Of a stretch of DNA of 64,000 nt, positions 1 to 9,208 are shown piece by piece. Location: assembly GCA_947383215.1 (NCBI GenBank), contig CANDCP010000007.1:29947-93946 (forward strand), in the 5' to 3' direction. The position numbers were made by a program, and so were the translations under genes. Positions within the stretch are counted from its first letter, which is position 1, and the number at the start of each line of letters is the position of its first letter. This stretch comes from an uncultured Roseburia sp. (GTDB lineage: Bacteria > Bacillota > Clostridia > Lachnospirales > Lachnospiraceae). Under the pieces are notes generated by a model that worked only from the letters and a program-made list of their open reading frames with translations, ran no database searches and was not told where the DNA came from.

Positions 1-3000
1 GTTCTGACGTCCGCGAAAGTCGCTCCGGGTTCGTTCTCTCCCGTCGCCCCGATTCCGGCAAAATTGCACTGCTCTGCCGTCACGTCCCCTCCAAATTGGA
101 GGAAATACGTCTCGTTGCACATCTGGGCAAAAACTACCTCCGGCTTCACGCCTTCATATACAGCTTCCTCAAACACTATTCCTACAAATTCTTCGATATC
201 TTTCGCGCCTTTCTCCCGATAGACAGCCGACGGATAACCGTAGTTTTTATCCGGATACGCTTTCTGCATAGCCGAAATATTTGCATTGTAATAGCGCGTC
301 ATCTGCTCCTTCGTCACTTCCGCCGCCCCCATAATCTCGTGGAACGGAACCATATAAGATACGGGCGCCGAAAATCCGCTTCTGCCGACAACGTTATTTA
401 CTTTGTTGCAGGCCTGCACTCTGTACTGGTAGCTTACGCCGGAAACGACATTCCTATCCGTATATGTGCATACTGGCGACGTCGTCTCGGCTATTTTCTG
501 AAAATTGCCCGTCCCGCTTTTTCGGTACAGCTCGTAGCTGACCGCGCCGTTTACCCTGCTCCAGCTAATCTGCAAAGAGCCGTCCTGGTTCAGCTTCACG
601 ACAGACATCCCCGGCACGGAGATCGCTTTTCCCTTCGCCTGGCCGCACAGGACGCCGTATCCCTTTTTTCCCCCGCTTGTATGGTACGGGCGGACTTTAT
701 AATAATAAAACTTGTTCGTCTTTGACGGAATATCTTTATAGCTTAATGTATTTCCGGATGAAACCGACGCTATGCGCTTATATCCTCCGGATTTTTTCGT
801 ACTTCTGTAAATCTGATAGCCGTCCGCGCCCGTCACCTTTTTCCAGCTCAGCTCGATAGCCGCTGAAGGCGCCGCCTGAACCAAAGTGATCTGTGTCGCC
901 TTTAACGCCCTGGCCCCCACAGGCTTACAATATCTGCCATAGATAATTTTTCCGTTGCTTTTGCTTTTCACAGAAATTTTATAATAATATTTTTTCCCGG
1001 ATTGAACCGAAGTATCCGTATAAGTCCTTTTACTGCCGGAAGAAATCTCTTTAATTACCTTATAACGTCCGTTTTTGGAAGTGCTTCTGGCAATCTGATA
1101 GCCAAGAGCCTTCTCCTCCCTTTTCCACGTAATCTTTAATTTCGCCCCGCTCACAGACTGTACCGAAGCGATAGACGTCTCTCCGGCTGTCCGCGCCGAA
1201 ACCGCTTTCGAGAGCGCGCCGCCGCCGGCATTCTTTCCGGAACGGTTCCGAACCTGGATCTTATAATAATACGTAGTGCCGGCCTCCACGTCCCAATCCG
1301 TGTAGCTTAACCGCTTCCCCTTCTTAACTGTATCGACAGGCTCATACGTCCCCTTCTTTTTTGTACTCCGGTAAATGCGGTATCCTGAAGCGCCCAAAGC
1401 CTTTTTCCAGCTAATCTTAAGACCATTTTTCGTCTGCTCAATCGATGTGATAGACGTCTGTCCGGCCTGTATCCCGTACTTGACCGAAGAATCGTCTCCA
1501 TATCCGTTTATCTGCCCCACACGATTGACCGTCCGGACTTTATAGTAATACTTTTTATTAAGCGAAACCTTACTGTCCTCATACGTATTTCCCGATACGG
1601 CCGCAACCTTCTTGTAGGCGCCGTTTTTCGCCGTGCTGCGATAAACCTCATACTGATATGCGTTGGCCACATGCTTCCATGTGACAAGAAGCCTGCCGCT
1701 GCTCTGCGCTTTCACGCTGCTAATCGTCGTCGGCCCAATGGAAAATCCCGACTTTACCTCGGAAAAATCTCCGTATACGCCGTTTCCCTTTCCTCTGATC
1801 TTATAACAGTAAGTCGTTCCCGCCGTCGCGTTCTTATCGGTATACGTCAGCAAGTTAGAAGGCACATCGGCTATTTTTTCGTAGTTTCCGTTCAGGCTTT
1901 CACTCCGATAGATCTCATAGCCGACGATATCCGAAAGCCCCTTCCATTGTATTGTAATTTTGCCGCTTCCGTCAGACCTCAGAGACGTAATTTCACCCTT
2001 CGCAATCTCCTCATCGCCGGTTTGCTTCGACAAATTATAATACTGCGCAATCCCCGTCGCATCCGCCAGTCCAAGTTTTTTTAGCTTCTCATCCGTGCTC
2101 AGGTAATTCGATACGTCTCCCGCATTGCTTAAAAATGCATGTTCGATAAGAACACAGGGAAATCCCGCCAGCTTTGCGCGCCGGATCAATCCAAGATAAT
2201 CGGCCGCGCTTCCATCCGGATACTTGTCCGAGCTTGCATTCCAAATCTGCACCTTGTTATCTTTCAGCCCGAGCGCTACAAGCCCCTTCTGGATCTTCTG
2301 CGCCAGTCCCTTTCCCTCATTGCCGATCAACGGATTATAATTACTGTTCGGATAATAGACGCTGATCCCGTTAGCCTCCGCGTTCTCACTCGCATTCAAA
2401 TGGAAGCTGACTAAGACGTCCGCATTGTATTTTTTTGCGATTGCCACCCGGTTATCCAGACTCTCTACCTGCGTCGCCCCCATCGTCTGATTGGTACTGC
2501 GCGTCATATAAACGGTCACTCCCCGGTAGGTCTCCAGTTCATTTTTGCAGTATGCGGCAATCTTTAACGCAAGCTCGCTTTCCTTATGTCCGAAATAGAT
2601 CGCTCCGGGATCCGTTCCCCCGTGCCCGGGATCTAAGACGACGACCAGGTTTCCCGCCCTCGTGGAGCGAACCTGCGTCCCTTCCGCTATCCCCTGCGCA
2701 GCGCTTTCTACCGCCTCCCCGAACGCCTCCGGCGTCAGCGCTTCTCCGGCCGCATCCGTAAGTACGATACCGGCGGCCTCTTGCTGCTCTCCCTCGTCCA
2801 CCGCTCTGGCGTCCGGATTGACTTCAACCTCGCAATTCACGCCAAAGCCTGCCTCAATCCCCGCTTCCTCCATATCTACGCTTTCAAAAACGCCGTCAAA
2901 TTCATAATCCAGCGACAAAACGTCATAGCTTCCGGCATCTGTCTCCTGTTCGAAGCTCATCCGAAACAAAATAAGATTCCCGTCAATTTTGTCCGCCTCC

Positions 3001-3311
3001 GCCGTATAAGTCTGATTTGTCGCATTATTCCTATAACGGAGCGACGCAGAATTAACCGGATACGTTCCTTCTCCAATCTCGGCCACCACATACTGCTCTT
3101 CCATAAGCGGAACGAAATCTTTTCCGACCAGCAGATAATTCAAAAGCGGCTGCCGCTGTTCTTCATTCTCCTCCTGCTGCCGCTCAGACGCCGTCCCGCC
3201 GCCGGTATTCCCCGCCGTATCGCCCCCCTGCCATTCGGCTGCGGCGCAGGGCGTCGTAAACAGCATTACAAAACATAAAAATGCCGCTATTCTCCGTCTC
3301 AGTTTCTTCAT
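1..3311 (-). CDS. Secreted N-acetylmuramoyl-L-alanine amidase with FnIII repeats and a glucosaminidase-like C-terminus (3' end beyond window)
   Basis: The reading frame is open from an ATG at 3311 to the window edge, giving at least 1103 residues. The start follows GAGGAAGAGG. Residues 1-25 form a signal peptide. Residues about 220-425 are an Amidase_3 zinc hydrolase with LDPGHGGTDPGA, a SFHLNAS histidine motif and IEHAFLSN, the usual zinc and catalytic positions. Residues about 435-985 hold six fibronectin-III-like repeats marked by recurring YxIYRST...GxY motifs. The last visible part reads VFAQMCNETYFLQFGG and NFAGIGATG, typical of LytG/endo-beta-N-acetylglucosaminidase domains. The protein should therefore cut both the stem peptide linkage and the glycan strand of peptidoglycan, outside the cell. 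The gene starts 31 bases after the carbamate kinase stop, so both are probably on one transcript. The glucosaminidase domain is incomplete in the window, so that second activity is less certain. Confidence 0.9.
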   Translation of the reverse strand, partial: MKKLRRRIAAFLCFVMLFTTPCAAAEWQGGDTAGNTGGGTASERQQEENEEQRQPLLNYLLVGKDFVPLMEEQYVVAEIGEGTYPVNSASLRYRNNATNQTYTAEADKIDGNLILFRMSFEQETDAGSYDVLSLDYEFDGVFESVDMEEAGIEAGFGVNCEVEVNPDARAVDEGEQQEAAGIVLTDAAGEALTPEAFGEAVESAAQGIAEGTQVRSTRAGNLVVVLDPGHGGTDPGAIYFGHKESELALKIAAYCKNELETYRGVTVYMTRSTNQTMGATQVESLDNRVAIAKKYNADVLVSFHLNASENAEANGISVYYPNSNYNPLIGNEGKGLAQKIQKGLVALGLKDNKVQIWNASSDKYPDGSAADYLGLIRRAKLAGFPCVLIEHAFLSNAGDVSNYLSTDEKLKKLGLADATGIAQYYNLSKQTGDEEIAKGEITSLRSDGSGKITIQWKGLSDIVGYEIYRSESLNGNYEKIADVPSNLLTYTDKNATAGTTYCYKIRGKGNGVYGDFSEVKSGFSIGPTTISSVKAQSSGRLLVTWKHVANAYQYEVYRSTAKNGAYKKVAAVSGNTYEDSKVSLNKKYYYKVRTVNRVGQINGYGDDSSVKYGIQAGQTSITSIEQTKNGLKISWKKALGASGYRIYRSTKKKGTYEPVDTVKKGKRLSYTDWDVEAGTTYYYKIQVRNRSGKNAGGGALSKAVSARTAGETSIASVQSVSGAKLKITWKREEKALGYQIARSTSKNGRYKVIKEISSGSKRTYTDTSVQSGKKYYYKISVKSKSNGKIIYGRYCKPVGARALKATQITLVQAAPSAAIELSWKKVTGADGYQIYRSTKKSGGYKRIASVSSGNTLSYKDIPSKTNKFYYYKVRPYHTSGGKKGYGVLCGQAKGKAISVPGMSVVKLNQDGSLQISWSRVNGAVSYELYRKSGTGNFQKIAETTSPVCTYTDRNVVSGVSYQYRVQACNKVNNVVGRSGFSAPVSYMVPFHEIMGAAEVTKEQMTRYYNANISAMQKAYPDKNYGYPSAVYREKGAKDIEEFVGIVFEEAVYEGVKPEVVFAQMCNETYFLQFGGDVTAEQCNFAGIGATGENEPGATFADVR

Positions 3312-3342
3312 ACATCCTCTTCCTCAATATTTCACTCAAACA

Positions 3343-4275
3343 CTACTTTCGGATCACGGTCCCCGTCATCCTCGCAAATGCATCCGTCGCTTTCTCCAGC
3401 TTCGTAATCACAACCGACTTCACCGCGGAATCGCCGATAAAATCAACCGCCGCCTGGATTTTCGGGAGCATCGTCCCTTCCTCAAACTGCCCTTCTTCCA
3501 TATATTGTCTCGCCTCAGCCGCCGTCATCGTATCGATCGGCTGTTCATTCTCTCTGCCGTAATTCAGGCACACCTTGTCCACACTCGTCAAAATGACAAG
3601 GACGTCGGCGTCTAACAGCTCCGCCAGCCGGCCGGCCGCCAGATCCTTTTCAATCACCGCGCTCGCACCCTTTAATTTATTGTCCTGCATAAGCACCGGA
3701 ATCCCGCCGCCGCCGCAGGCGATTACAACCTGATCCGCATCGCACAGCGCTCTGATCGCGTCTATCTCTACAATATCCATCGGCTTAGGCGCAGCCACAA
3801 TACGCCGGTAACCGTTTTCCACCTTCGCCACATGATTTCCTTTTTTCTCCTCGGCCTCGGCCTCCTCCTCGCTCATCACCCGCCCGATTATCTTACTCGG
3901 ATGATAAAAAGCCTCATCATACGGATCGGCCGTCACCTGCGTCAAAACAGTGGAGACCGGCTTATAAATTCCGCGGTTCAAAAGCTCCGTACGGATTGCG
4001 TTCTGCAAATCATACCCGATATACCCCTGGCTCATAGCGGAGCACACAGACATCGGCGTCGCCGTATATTCCGGATAAATCCTGCAAAACTCGGCCATCG
4101 CCGTATGTATCATTCCCACCTGCGGTCCGTTGCTGTGTGTAATCACAATCTGATAATCTTCTTTTATAAAATCAGCGACCGCTTTCGCCGTCTCTCTGGT
4201 CGCCTTTTTCTGCTCTGGAAGCGTCGTTCCTAACGCTTCGTGTCCCAATGCTATTACAATTTTCTTTTTTTTCAT
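3343..4275 (-). CDS. arcC: Carbamate kinase
   Basis: The 310-residue product matches carbamate kinase (amino acid kinase fold) along its whole length. It interconverts carbamoyl phosphate plus ADP with carbamate plus ATP in the cytoplasm. Visible motifs are HSNGPQVG near residue 50, ACGGGGIPV near 190, the DKDLA-like segment VIEKDLAAGRLA and the end PKIQAAVDFI. The usual N-terminal ALGGNAL is changed to ALGHEALG. The start at 4275 is preferred over an in-frame ATG at 4281 because GGAGG lies nine bases before it and only three before the other. It sits behind a promoter at 4317-4345 and ahead of the cell-wall amidase. No arginine deiminase or ornithine carbamoyltransferase gene is nearby, so the carbamoyl phosphate source is unknown; purine or allantoin breakdown are possible. 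Confidence 0.9.
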   Translation of the reverse strand: MKKKKIVIALGHEALGTTLPEQKKATRETAKAVADFIKEDYQIVITHSNGPQVGMIHTAMAEFCRIYPEYTATPMSVCSAMSQGYIGYDLQNAIRTELLNRGIYKPVSTVLTQVTADPYDEAFYHPSKIIGRVMSEEEAEAEEKKGNHVAKVENGYRRIVAAPKPMDIVEIDAIRALCDADQVVIACGGGGIPVLMQDNKLKGASAVIEKDLAAGRLAELLDADVLVILTSVDKVCLNYGRENEQPIDTMTAAEARQYMEEGQFEEGTMLPKIQAAVDFIGDSAVKSVVITKLEKATDAFARMTGTVIRK

Positions 4276-4316
4276 GATCATCTACCTCCGGATTGATTCA
4301 TTGCGCAATATACTTT

Positions 4317-4345
4317 ATCCTAGCACATTTCTAATATCAGCTCAA
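4317..4345 (-). promoter_or_regulatory. Probable sigma-A promoter of arcC
   Basis: On the minus strand TTGAGC and TAGGAT are separated by exactly 17 bases, with TGC just before the -10 box (extended -10). Predicted transcription start is about 35 bases before the arcC ATG. The rest of the 195-base gap up to the htrA stop is GC-rich (CCCCG and CGGGG arms near 4410-4460) but has no clear T-tract terminator. Confidence 0.55.
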
Positions 4346-4470
4346 CTGGAATTTCCTTAAAATTCAGTTAATTTATCATTGCATTTGCACTCCCAACGCC
4401 AAACGCCGCCCCGCAGCCAAACCGACTGCCGGACGGCGTCCGCTCCCTCATCGGGGCAAAATCCCTTCCA

Positions 4471-5808
4471 CTAATTCTTATATCCCAGCGTAACGATGAT
4501 CTGCTGTTCCACATACTTTCCGTTCTCCTCGTTTGACAGGCGGCTAACGGTAAGCTCCGCCGTCGAACCGGCTGCGCAGTACCTCATCTGCTCCTCAAAA
4601 TCCTCTTTTGACGCAATCTTGCTTCCGTCAAATTTCGTTATGATGTCTCCCTGCGCAATCCCGGCCTCCTGCGCCGGGGATCCCTCTATAACCTGGTATA
4701 CATAGACGCCCTCCGGCATATTGTATGTTCCCGCAACCGAACTCGATACGTCCACAACTCTGATGCCGATATACGGCTCCTGTGATTTATCCACCAGCTC
4801 GCGCCGTATCAGCTTCTCGATAATCGGCGTCGCCGTATCCATCGGAATCGCGTATCCCATGCCTTCTACCTTCGTGTCGGAATATTTAACCGAATTGATA
4901 CCGATGACCTCGCCTCGGATATTTAAAAGCGCGCCGCCGCTGTTGCCCGGATTAATCGCCGCGTCCGTCTGAATCAGATCGTTCGTAATTGTCTGGCCGT
5001 TCTCGTCTTCGATGCTGACTTCTCTATCTAACGCGCTGATCACTCCCGTTGTCACCGACTGTCCGTAGCCGAGCGCATTTCCGATCGCAACGGCCGCCTC
5101 GCCGACCCGCAATCCCTTTGAATCGCCTATCGTTGCAACTTTGATTGTCCCCATTGTCTCGCTCTCAATATCCGCAATCCGAACGGCCAGTACCGCCAGA
5201 TCACAGCCCGAATCCGTCCCTTTCACCTCCGCCGACACGGTACTGCTGTCGCAGAACTGCACCGTAAGGCTCTTTGCATTCGCTACCACATGATTGTTTG
5301 TCGCAATATACAAATATTCTTCATCCTGCGTCACAATAATCCCGGAACCCGCAGTCTCCCTCTCATAGTCCTGAATCTGCCCGAACCAGCTCTGATAAGA
5401 ATTTACGGACATATTCGTAATCGCCACGATCGCAGGCATCACGTTCTGGGCAATACCGGATACATCCGTGATCGCCGCCGACTCCTCCGTGCTAACCGGT
5501 ATCGAATTGATATCGGCGTCCGAATCCTTCGCCTTGCTTAAAACCGGGGCGCTCCCGCTTTTATGCGCCGTCTCCTCTTTTCCGTCAAGCACCCTGCCAA
5601 AGAAATAAGTGGAACCCTGAAACGCAGTCCCGGCAATCAGCCCAAACACAAGCGCAAGCGCCGCGTATCTTGTCAGCTTCTTTCTGGAATCCCCCCGCTT
5701 TTTTTTCGGCTGATCCCCCCCGTCTTCCGGCTGCGTATACGGCTGGTACTCCGCCTGCACGTCCCATGCGTCGTCCTGATTTATATTCTGATATCTATTG
5801 TCATCCAT
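4471..5808 (-). CDS. htrA: HtrA/DegP-family membrane-anchored serine protease with PDZ domain
   Basis: The 445-residue product has a cytoplasmic acidic/basic N-terminus, one membrane segment at about residues 47-65, a linker, a trypsin-like protease domain (about 115-325) and a C-terminal PDZ domain (about 345-445). The catalytic triad is visible as H173 (TNNHVVA), D203 (GCDLAVL) and S290 (NPGNSGGAL). HtrA proteases degrade misfolded exported proteins at the cell surface. The start at 5808 was chosen over an upstream in-frame ATG at 5829 because GGAGGAG lies eight bases before it and the longer frame would bury that site inside the gene. It is placed downstream of the LCP gene but separated by a likely terminator, so it is probably a separate unit, often stress-regulated in related bacteria; no clear promoter was identified. 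Confidence 0.93.
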   Translation of the reverse strand: MDDNRYQNINQDDAWDVQAEYQPYTQPEDGGDQPKKKRGDSRKKLTRYAALALVFGLIAGTAFQGSTYFFGRVLDGKEETAHKSGSAPVLSKAKDSDADINSIPVSTEESAAITDVSGIAQNVMPAIVAITNMSVNSYQSWFGQIQDYERETAGSGIIVTQDEEYLYIATNNHVVANAKSLTVQFCDSSTVSAEVKGTDSGCDLAVLAVRIADIESETMGTIKVATIGDSKGLRVGEAAVAIGNALGYGQSVTTGVISALDREVSIEDENGQTITNDLIQTDAAINPGNSGGALLNIRGEVIGINSVKYSDTKVEGMGYAIPMDTATPIIEKLIRRELVDKSQEPYIGIRVVDVSSSVAGTYNMPEGVYVYQVIEGSPAQEAGIAQGDIITKFDGSKIASKEDFEEQMRYCAAGSTAELTVSRLSNEENGKYVEQQIIVTLGYKN

Positions 5809-5917
5809 CTTAAGCTCCTCCTTCAACATTTCGGATTCTAAAACTTATCCTACCCAGAAAATGTGACAAAATTGTGTTTTTCATTTGTAAAAACCTTGAA
5901 CGACGCTCTCCCGTAAT

Positions 5918-5938
5918 ACAAAAAGGAGCCGACGCTCC
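5918..5938 (-). terminator. Probable intrinsic terminator after the LCP gene
   Basis: On the minus strand GGAGC, a four-base loop and GCTCC are followed directly by TTTTTGT. The stem is only five GC-rich pairs, so strength is moderate. It lies about 90 bases after the LCP stop codon. Confidence 0.5.
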
Positions 5939-6024
5939 GGCAGACGATTCATCTGCTTTTGCGCCGGCCCCCATATCGCCGTTTCGACGGCATCCATACG
6001 CTTCCAAGCCTCCCCTGCGATCCA

Positions 6025-7242
6025 TCAGTCGGAAGGAAGGCCGCTCTTCTCGGTCAACGGCTCTGTCGACACGGTATCGTCGTCGTCCAACGGATCGTCA
6101 ATCCTTGTCGCGCTTTCAACGGTAACCCCTGTCTCGTTTCGCACCTTTTCGCTGATCTTTACCACCGTGTTAGAAGGCTCATAATCCTTTGTGTCGAATA
6201 AATACTCGTGCAGCTGTTTTACGTTATATTCCAAATCCGCCGCAACGACAAGGTCCCCTTTGCTGCCGTAGCTTCCGGTGGCAAGCTCAAACGGAAAGCC
6301 GTGCGTGCCCACAAGCTCATAATCCAGAATACTCGTCGCAAGCTCCAGTATCTCCATGCTCGTAAGGCTTGTAGCGACATCGCCGAACACCTCGTCCACG
6401 ATCCTGTTCAGCGTAAGAATATCCGCCTTTTTCGCTTTTTCTATCATTTTTGAAATTACGGTGCGCTGCCGCTCCGTGCGCTTGAAATCATCTCCCGCCG
6501 TAGAACGGATCCGGCAGTATGCCGTGGCCTGCACGCCGTCCACCGTCTGAAGCCCCGCGGACACATGGCTCGAGGTCTTCCCCGTCACCTTCATGTTTTC
6601 TTCGATATAATCCTCAAAGGCATTTGCGTTCTGCCCGTTCATATTCGCCGCTTCCGCACTCGTAATATCAAGCTCAATACCGCCCAGGGCGTCTATCACA
6701 TTGGTGAGCGCCTTAAAGTCCACGCTGATATACTGGACAATATCAAGATCCAGATTCCGGTTCAGCGCTTTCACCGCATTTTTGGCGCCCCCGCGCCCGT
6801 ATGCCGAATTCACCTTACGGTAAAGGAAAGTACCGGCCGCGCCTTCCTCCTCATCCACCGCAAGATATGTATCGCGGTAAACAGACACCAGCTTGACCTC
6901 CTTCGTGTCATTGTTGATGCTTGCAATCATAATACAATCGCTGTTGCCGGAGTTATAGGTCCCCGTATCACGGTTGTCTAACCCGAAAATTGCAATATTC
7001 GTATACCCCTTCAGAACCTCTTTCGTCTTCTTGTCCATATTGTTGATACTGACCTGATCCTCCTCAAGCGGCGTTTCATTGTCTATTTTATGAAGCATCT
7101 GCCAGATATAGATCCCCACGAGAAGTACCAGAACAACGACGGCTTCCACCGCGAATAAAATAATTTTTCTCCTTCTCCGCTGTTTTTTCGTCAGTTTTTT
7201 CTTCCCGTTTTTCTTCGTATTCCCCTTCGTCTGCACACCCAT
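6025..7242 (-). CDS. LytR-CpsA-Psr (LCP) family glycopolymer ligase
   Basis: The 405-residue product has a very basic N-terminus (GKKKLTKKQRRRRK), a single membrane segment at about residues 25-45 and an extracellular LCP domain beginning near NIAIFGLDNRD. The conserved arginine-aspartate motif VSVYRDTYL and the later CRIRSTAGDDFKRTERQR block, with the family's phosphate-binding arginines, are present. LCP enzymes transfer glycopolymers (wall teichoic acid, capsule, rhamnan) from an undecaprenyl carrier to peptidoglycan. The start at 7242 follows GGAG by seven bases; an ATG 12 bases upstream lacks a ribosome site. The gene closes the glycan-assembly cluster but has its own near-consensus promoter at 7285-7313. 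The C-terminus is acidic and low in complexity (DDPLDDDD). Confidence 0.93.
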   Translation of the reverse strand: MGVQTKGNTKKNGKKKLTKKQRRRRKIILFAVEAVVVLVLLVGIYIWQMLHKIDNETPLEEDQVSINNMDKKTKEVLKGYTNIAIFGLDNRDTGTYNSGNSDCIMIASINNDTKEVKLVSVYRDTYLAVDEEEGAAGTFLYRKVNSAYGRGGAKNAVKALNRNLDLDIVQYISVDFKALTNVIDALGGIELDITSAEAANMNGQNANAFEDYIEENMKVTGKTSSHVSAGLQTVDGVQATAYCRIRSTAGDDFKRTERQRTVISKMIEKAKKADILTLNRIVDEVFGDVATSLTSMEILELATSILDYELVGTHGFPFELATGSYGSKGDLVVAADLEYNVKQLHEYLFDTKDYEPSNTVVKISEKVRNETGVTVESATRIDDPLDDDDTVSTEPLTEKSGLPSD

Positions 7243-7284
7243 TTTTATCTCCATCCATTTTATTTTCAGAAAAATAACGAATTA

Positions 7285-7313
7285 AATATATAATAAATTT
7301 CACAGGGTGTCAA
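7285..7313 (-). promoter_or_regulatory. Strong sigma-A promoter of the LCP gene
   Basis: On the minus strand TTGACA and TATATT are exactly 17 bases apart, an almost perfect housekeeping promoter. It begins just after the stop of the preceding glycosyltransferase gene and gives a leader of about 35 bases. Confidence 0.8.
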
Positions 7314-7315
7314 TA

Positions 7316-8038
7316 TTATCTGCTTCTTCTTAAGATACTTTTTAGAAATATTACACGATTTTTTACCATTTTCGGCAGCGAATTTCTCGAAAAATCCGAG
7401 ACATTTTCTTCATGTCTCCTGTACCACAGCAGCCTGTCCCTCAAAAATACGGTGTCACGAAATGTCAGGTCGTTGACCATCCCGAGCCACTGATCGTGCA
7501 TCTGAATCTCCTTCGGAATCGGAAAAATATAGGGCAGCAGCGCGGCGGAAAAAGCCATGCAGCACCCTATATAAGTGTTTTTCCACAAATTTCGCCAAAA
7601 TCCCGCCGCCCCGCCCCGATATGCGGCAAACGACGGCATCTGTATCTGCGTACAGTCCGCGTTTCGCACCTCGCAGTCATGGACGATCAAATGCGCCCCC
7701 GTCTCCGCAAACGCCCGCTGTACGCGACGCACCTTATTTTCCATCCACACGTCATCCTGATCCGCAAGATAAATGTAATCCCCTCTGCAATGCTTTAAGG
7801 CGCACTCTACATTTGCAATCACGCCCGCTTTCGGACCGTCGATTACATGGATCCGCCTGTCGCGGCGCGCATATTCCTCTAACAGCTCCCTTGTCCCATC
7901 GACAGAGCCGTCGTCCGATACCCAGATTTCATCTGTCTGCTCCAGGTTGGCAAGGATGGAATCCATCTGCGCCTTTAAATATTTTTTCCCGTTATACGCT
8001 GCCATCGCAACAGAAACCCGAATCTTCCCATCCTCCAT
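7316..8038 (-). CDS. Family 2 glycosyltransferase
   Basis: This 240-residue single-domain GT-A enzyme begins with VSVAMAAYNGKKYL and has ISVSDD-like WVSDDGSVDGT near residue 40 and the metal-binding ADQDDVW near 93. The signature resembles rhamnosyltransferase-like GT2 proteins of O-antigen and capsule clusters. It should transfer a sugar from a nucleotide donor to a lipid-linked glycan at the cytoplasmic face. It follows the DUF1972 glycosyltransferase gene by 12 bases and has a GAGG ribosome site. The C-terminus is short and basic (FLKSILRRSR), possibly for membrane contact. The sugar and linkage cannot be read from sequence. Confidence 0.85.
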   Translation of the reverse strand: MEDGKIRVSVAMAAYNGKKYLKAQMDSILANLEQTDEIWVSDDGSVDGTRELLEEYARRDRRIHVIDGPKAGVIANVECALKHCRGDYIYLADQDDVWMENKVRRVQRAFAETGAHLIVHDCEVRNADCTQIQMPSFAAYRGGAAGFWRNLWKNTYIGCCMAFSAALLPYIFPIPKEIQMHDQWLGMVNDLTFRDTVFLRDRLLWYRRHEENVSDFSRNSLPKMVKNRVIFLKSILRRSR

Positions 8039-8050
8039 AAAACCGCCTCT

Positions 8051-9205
8051 CTATCTTCCCAAAAATACGCTCTCATAACGACGAATCACCGCCTCCCAGC
8101 TGTAAAGCTCTTCCATTCTCGCTCTCGCTTTTTCGCCGAGCTCCTCTCTGCGCGCCTCGGTCATCTTATCCGCCGCCTCGATCAGCCCTTTCAGCTCCCC
8201 CGGCCGTTTTCCCCAGTAAAGCGCCCCGTCTCCCCCGACTTCTCTGTTAAAACCCACGTCGTATAAGAGATTTAACCGCGTCGCGGACAGCGCTTCAAGC
8301 AGGCTCGGGTTCGTCCCCCCTACCTCGTGTCCGTGAAGATACGCATAGGCATTCTTTCGGATCAGCCACAACAGCTCGTCGTCATAGACCGTTCCCGCAA
8401 AACAAACCCTCTGATCCTCCGAAAAACGCGTCTCGCGCTCCAGTCTCCTATAAAAGCCGTTTTTCTCTACATTCGTCACAAGAACGAGCCGTTTCCCCGT
8501 ATCGGAACGGCAAAACTCCCGAATCATCGTCTGATAATTATTCTCAGGTACAAATCTGCCCACGACAAGATAATAACCGCCCTCCTTGAGGCCGAATCTT
8601 TGATACCACTCCCGAAGACGGTCGCGCCCCTTTTCGGTCTCTCTCCCTCTCGATGTCCCATATGCAATAAAAACTGTCCTCGGGCAGTATTTTGCGTATT
8701 CCTCCCGAATATATTTCTGAATATTCCGGGAATCGCAGACCAATAGATCGGCATGCTTTACCATCAAACGCTCCGATATCTTCCAGTATCTGCGGATACA
8801 CGCGTTCCATTTTGCGCGCATCCACTCATGCCCATCCGGATTCACAAAAAGTACGCCGCCAAGCCTGCCAAGCTTTTTGGCGAGATACCCCGCAAACGGC
8901 CCGATGCGGCAGGCCAGAACATACACAATCGGATGCGGAATTTTATTTTTACGAATATAGCGAAGACACCAAAAAAACGCCCGCAAGTCATAGTAAACAG
9001 CCTTTGCCGGGCCAATCGAAGGCACCCTGAGATGAAAGCATTCCGCTTTGTGGCACTCTGAGATACCGTCCCGCCGATCCATACACGCCACGTGATACCG
9101 TATATTTTCACTCTGCCGTCCCGCGGTAAGCTTCTCCACAAATGTTTCAAACCCGCCGTACCTCGCCGGGATTCCTTTACTTCCGATAATAAAAACGTCT
9201 CTCAT
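8051..9205 (-). CDS. DUF1972/GT4-type glycosyltransferase, rhamnosyltransferase-like
   Basis: The 384-residue product opens with VFIIGSKGIPARYGGFETFVEKL, shortened here to its key residues GSKGIPARYGGFE, the hallmark of DUF1972 proteins such as pneumococcal Cps2T that add the first rhamnose to lipid-linked sugar. The C-terminal half is a GT-B Rossmann domain with YYLVVGRFVPENN and the donor-binding region GTNPSLLEALSA (usual E-x7-E style motif). It likely acts on the cytoplasmic face on the product of the polyprenyl sugar transferase encoded two genes upstream. It begins three bases after the stop of the preceding GT2 gene, indicating translational coupling. The rhamnose assignment is by family only. 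Confidence 0.87.
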   Translation of the reverse strand: MRDVFIIGSKGIPARYGGFETFVEKLTAGRQSENIRYHVACMDRRDGISECHKAECFHLRVPSIGPAKAVYYDLRAFFWCLRYIRKNKIPHPIVYVLACRIGPFAGYLAKKLGRLGGVLFVNPDGHEWMRAKWNACIRRYWKISERLMVKHADLLVCDSRNIQKYIREEYAKYCPRTVFIAYGTSRGRETEKGRDRLREWYQRFGLKEGGYYLVVGRFVPENNYQTMIREFCRSDTGKRLVLVTNVEKNGFYRRLERETRFSEDQRVCFAGTVYDDELLWLIRKNAYAYLHGHEVGGTNPSLLEALSATRLNLLYDVGFNREVGGDGALYWGKRPGELKGLIEAADKMTEARREELGEKARARMEELYSWEAVIRRYESVFLGR

Positions 9206-9208
9206 AAA

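Noticed and set aside
4282-4470. GC-rich structure after htrA as a terminator
   Set aside because: Stems can be drawn (CCCCG and CGGGG, GGAC and GTCC) but no T-tract follows; left as unexplained.
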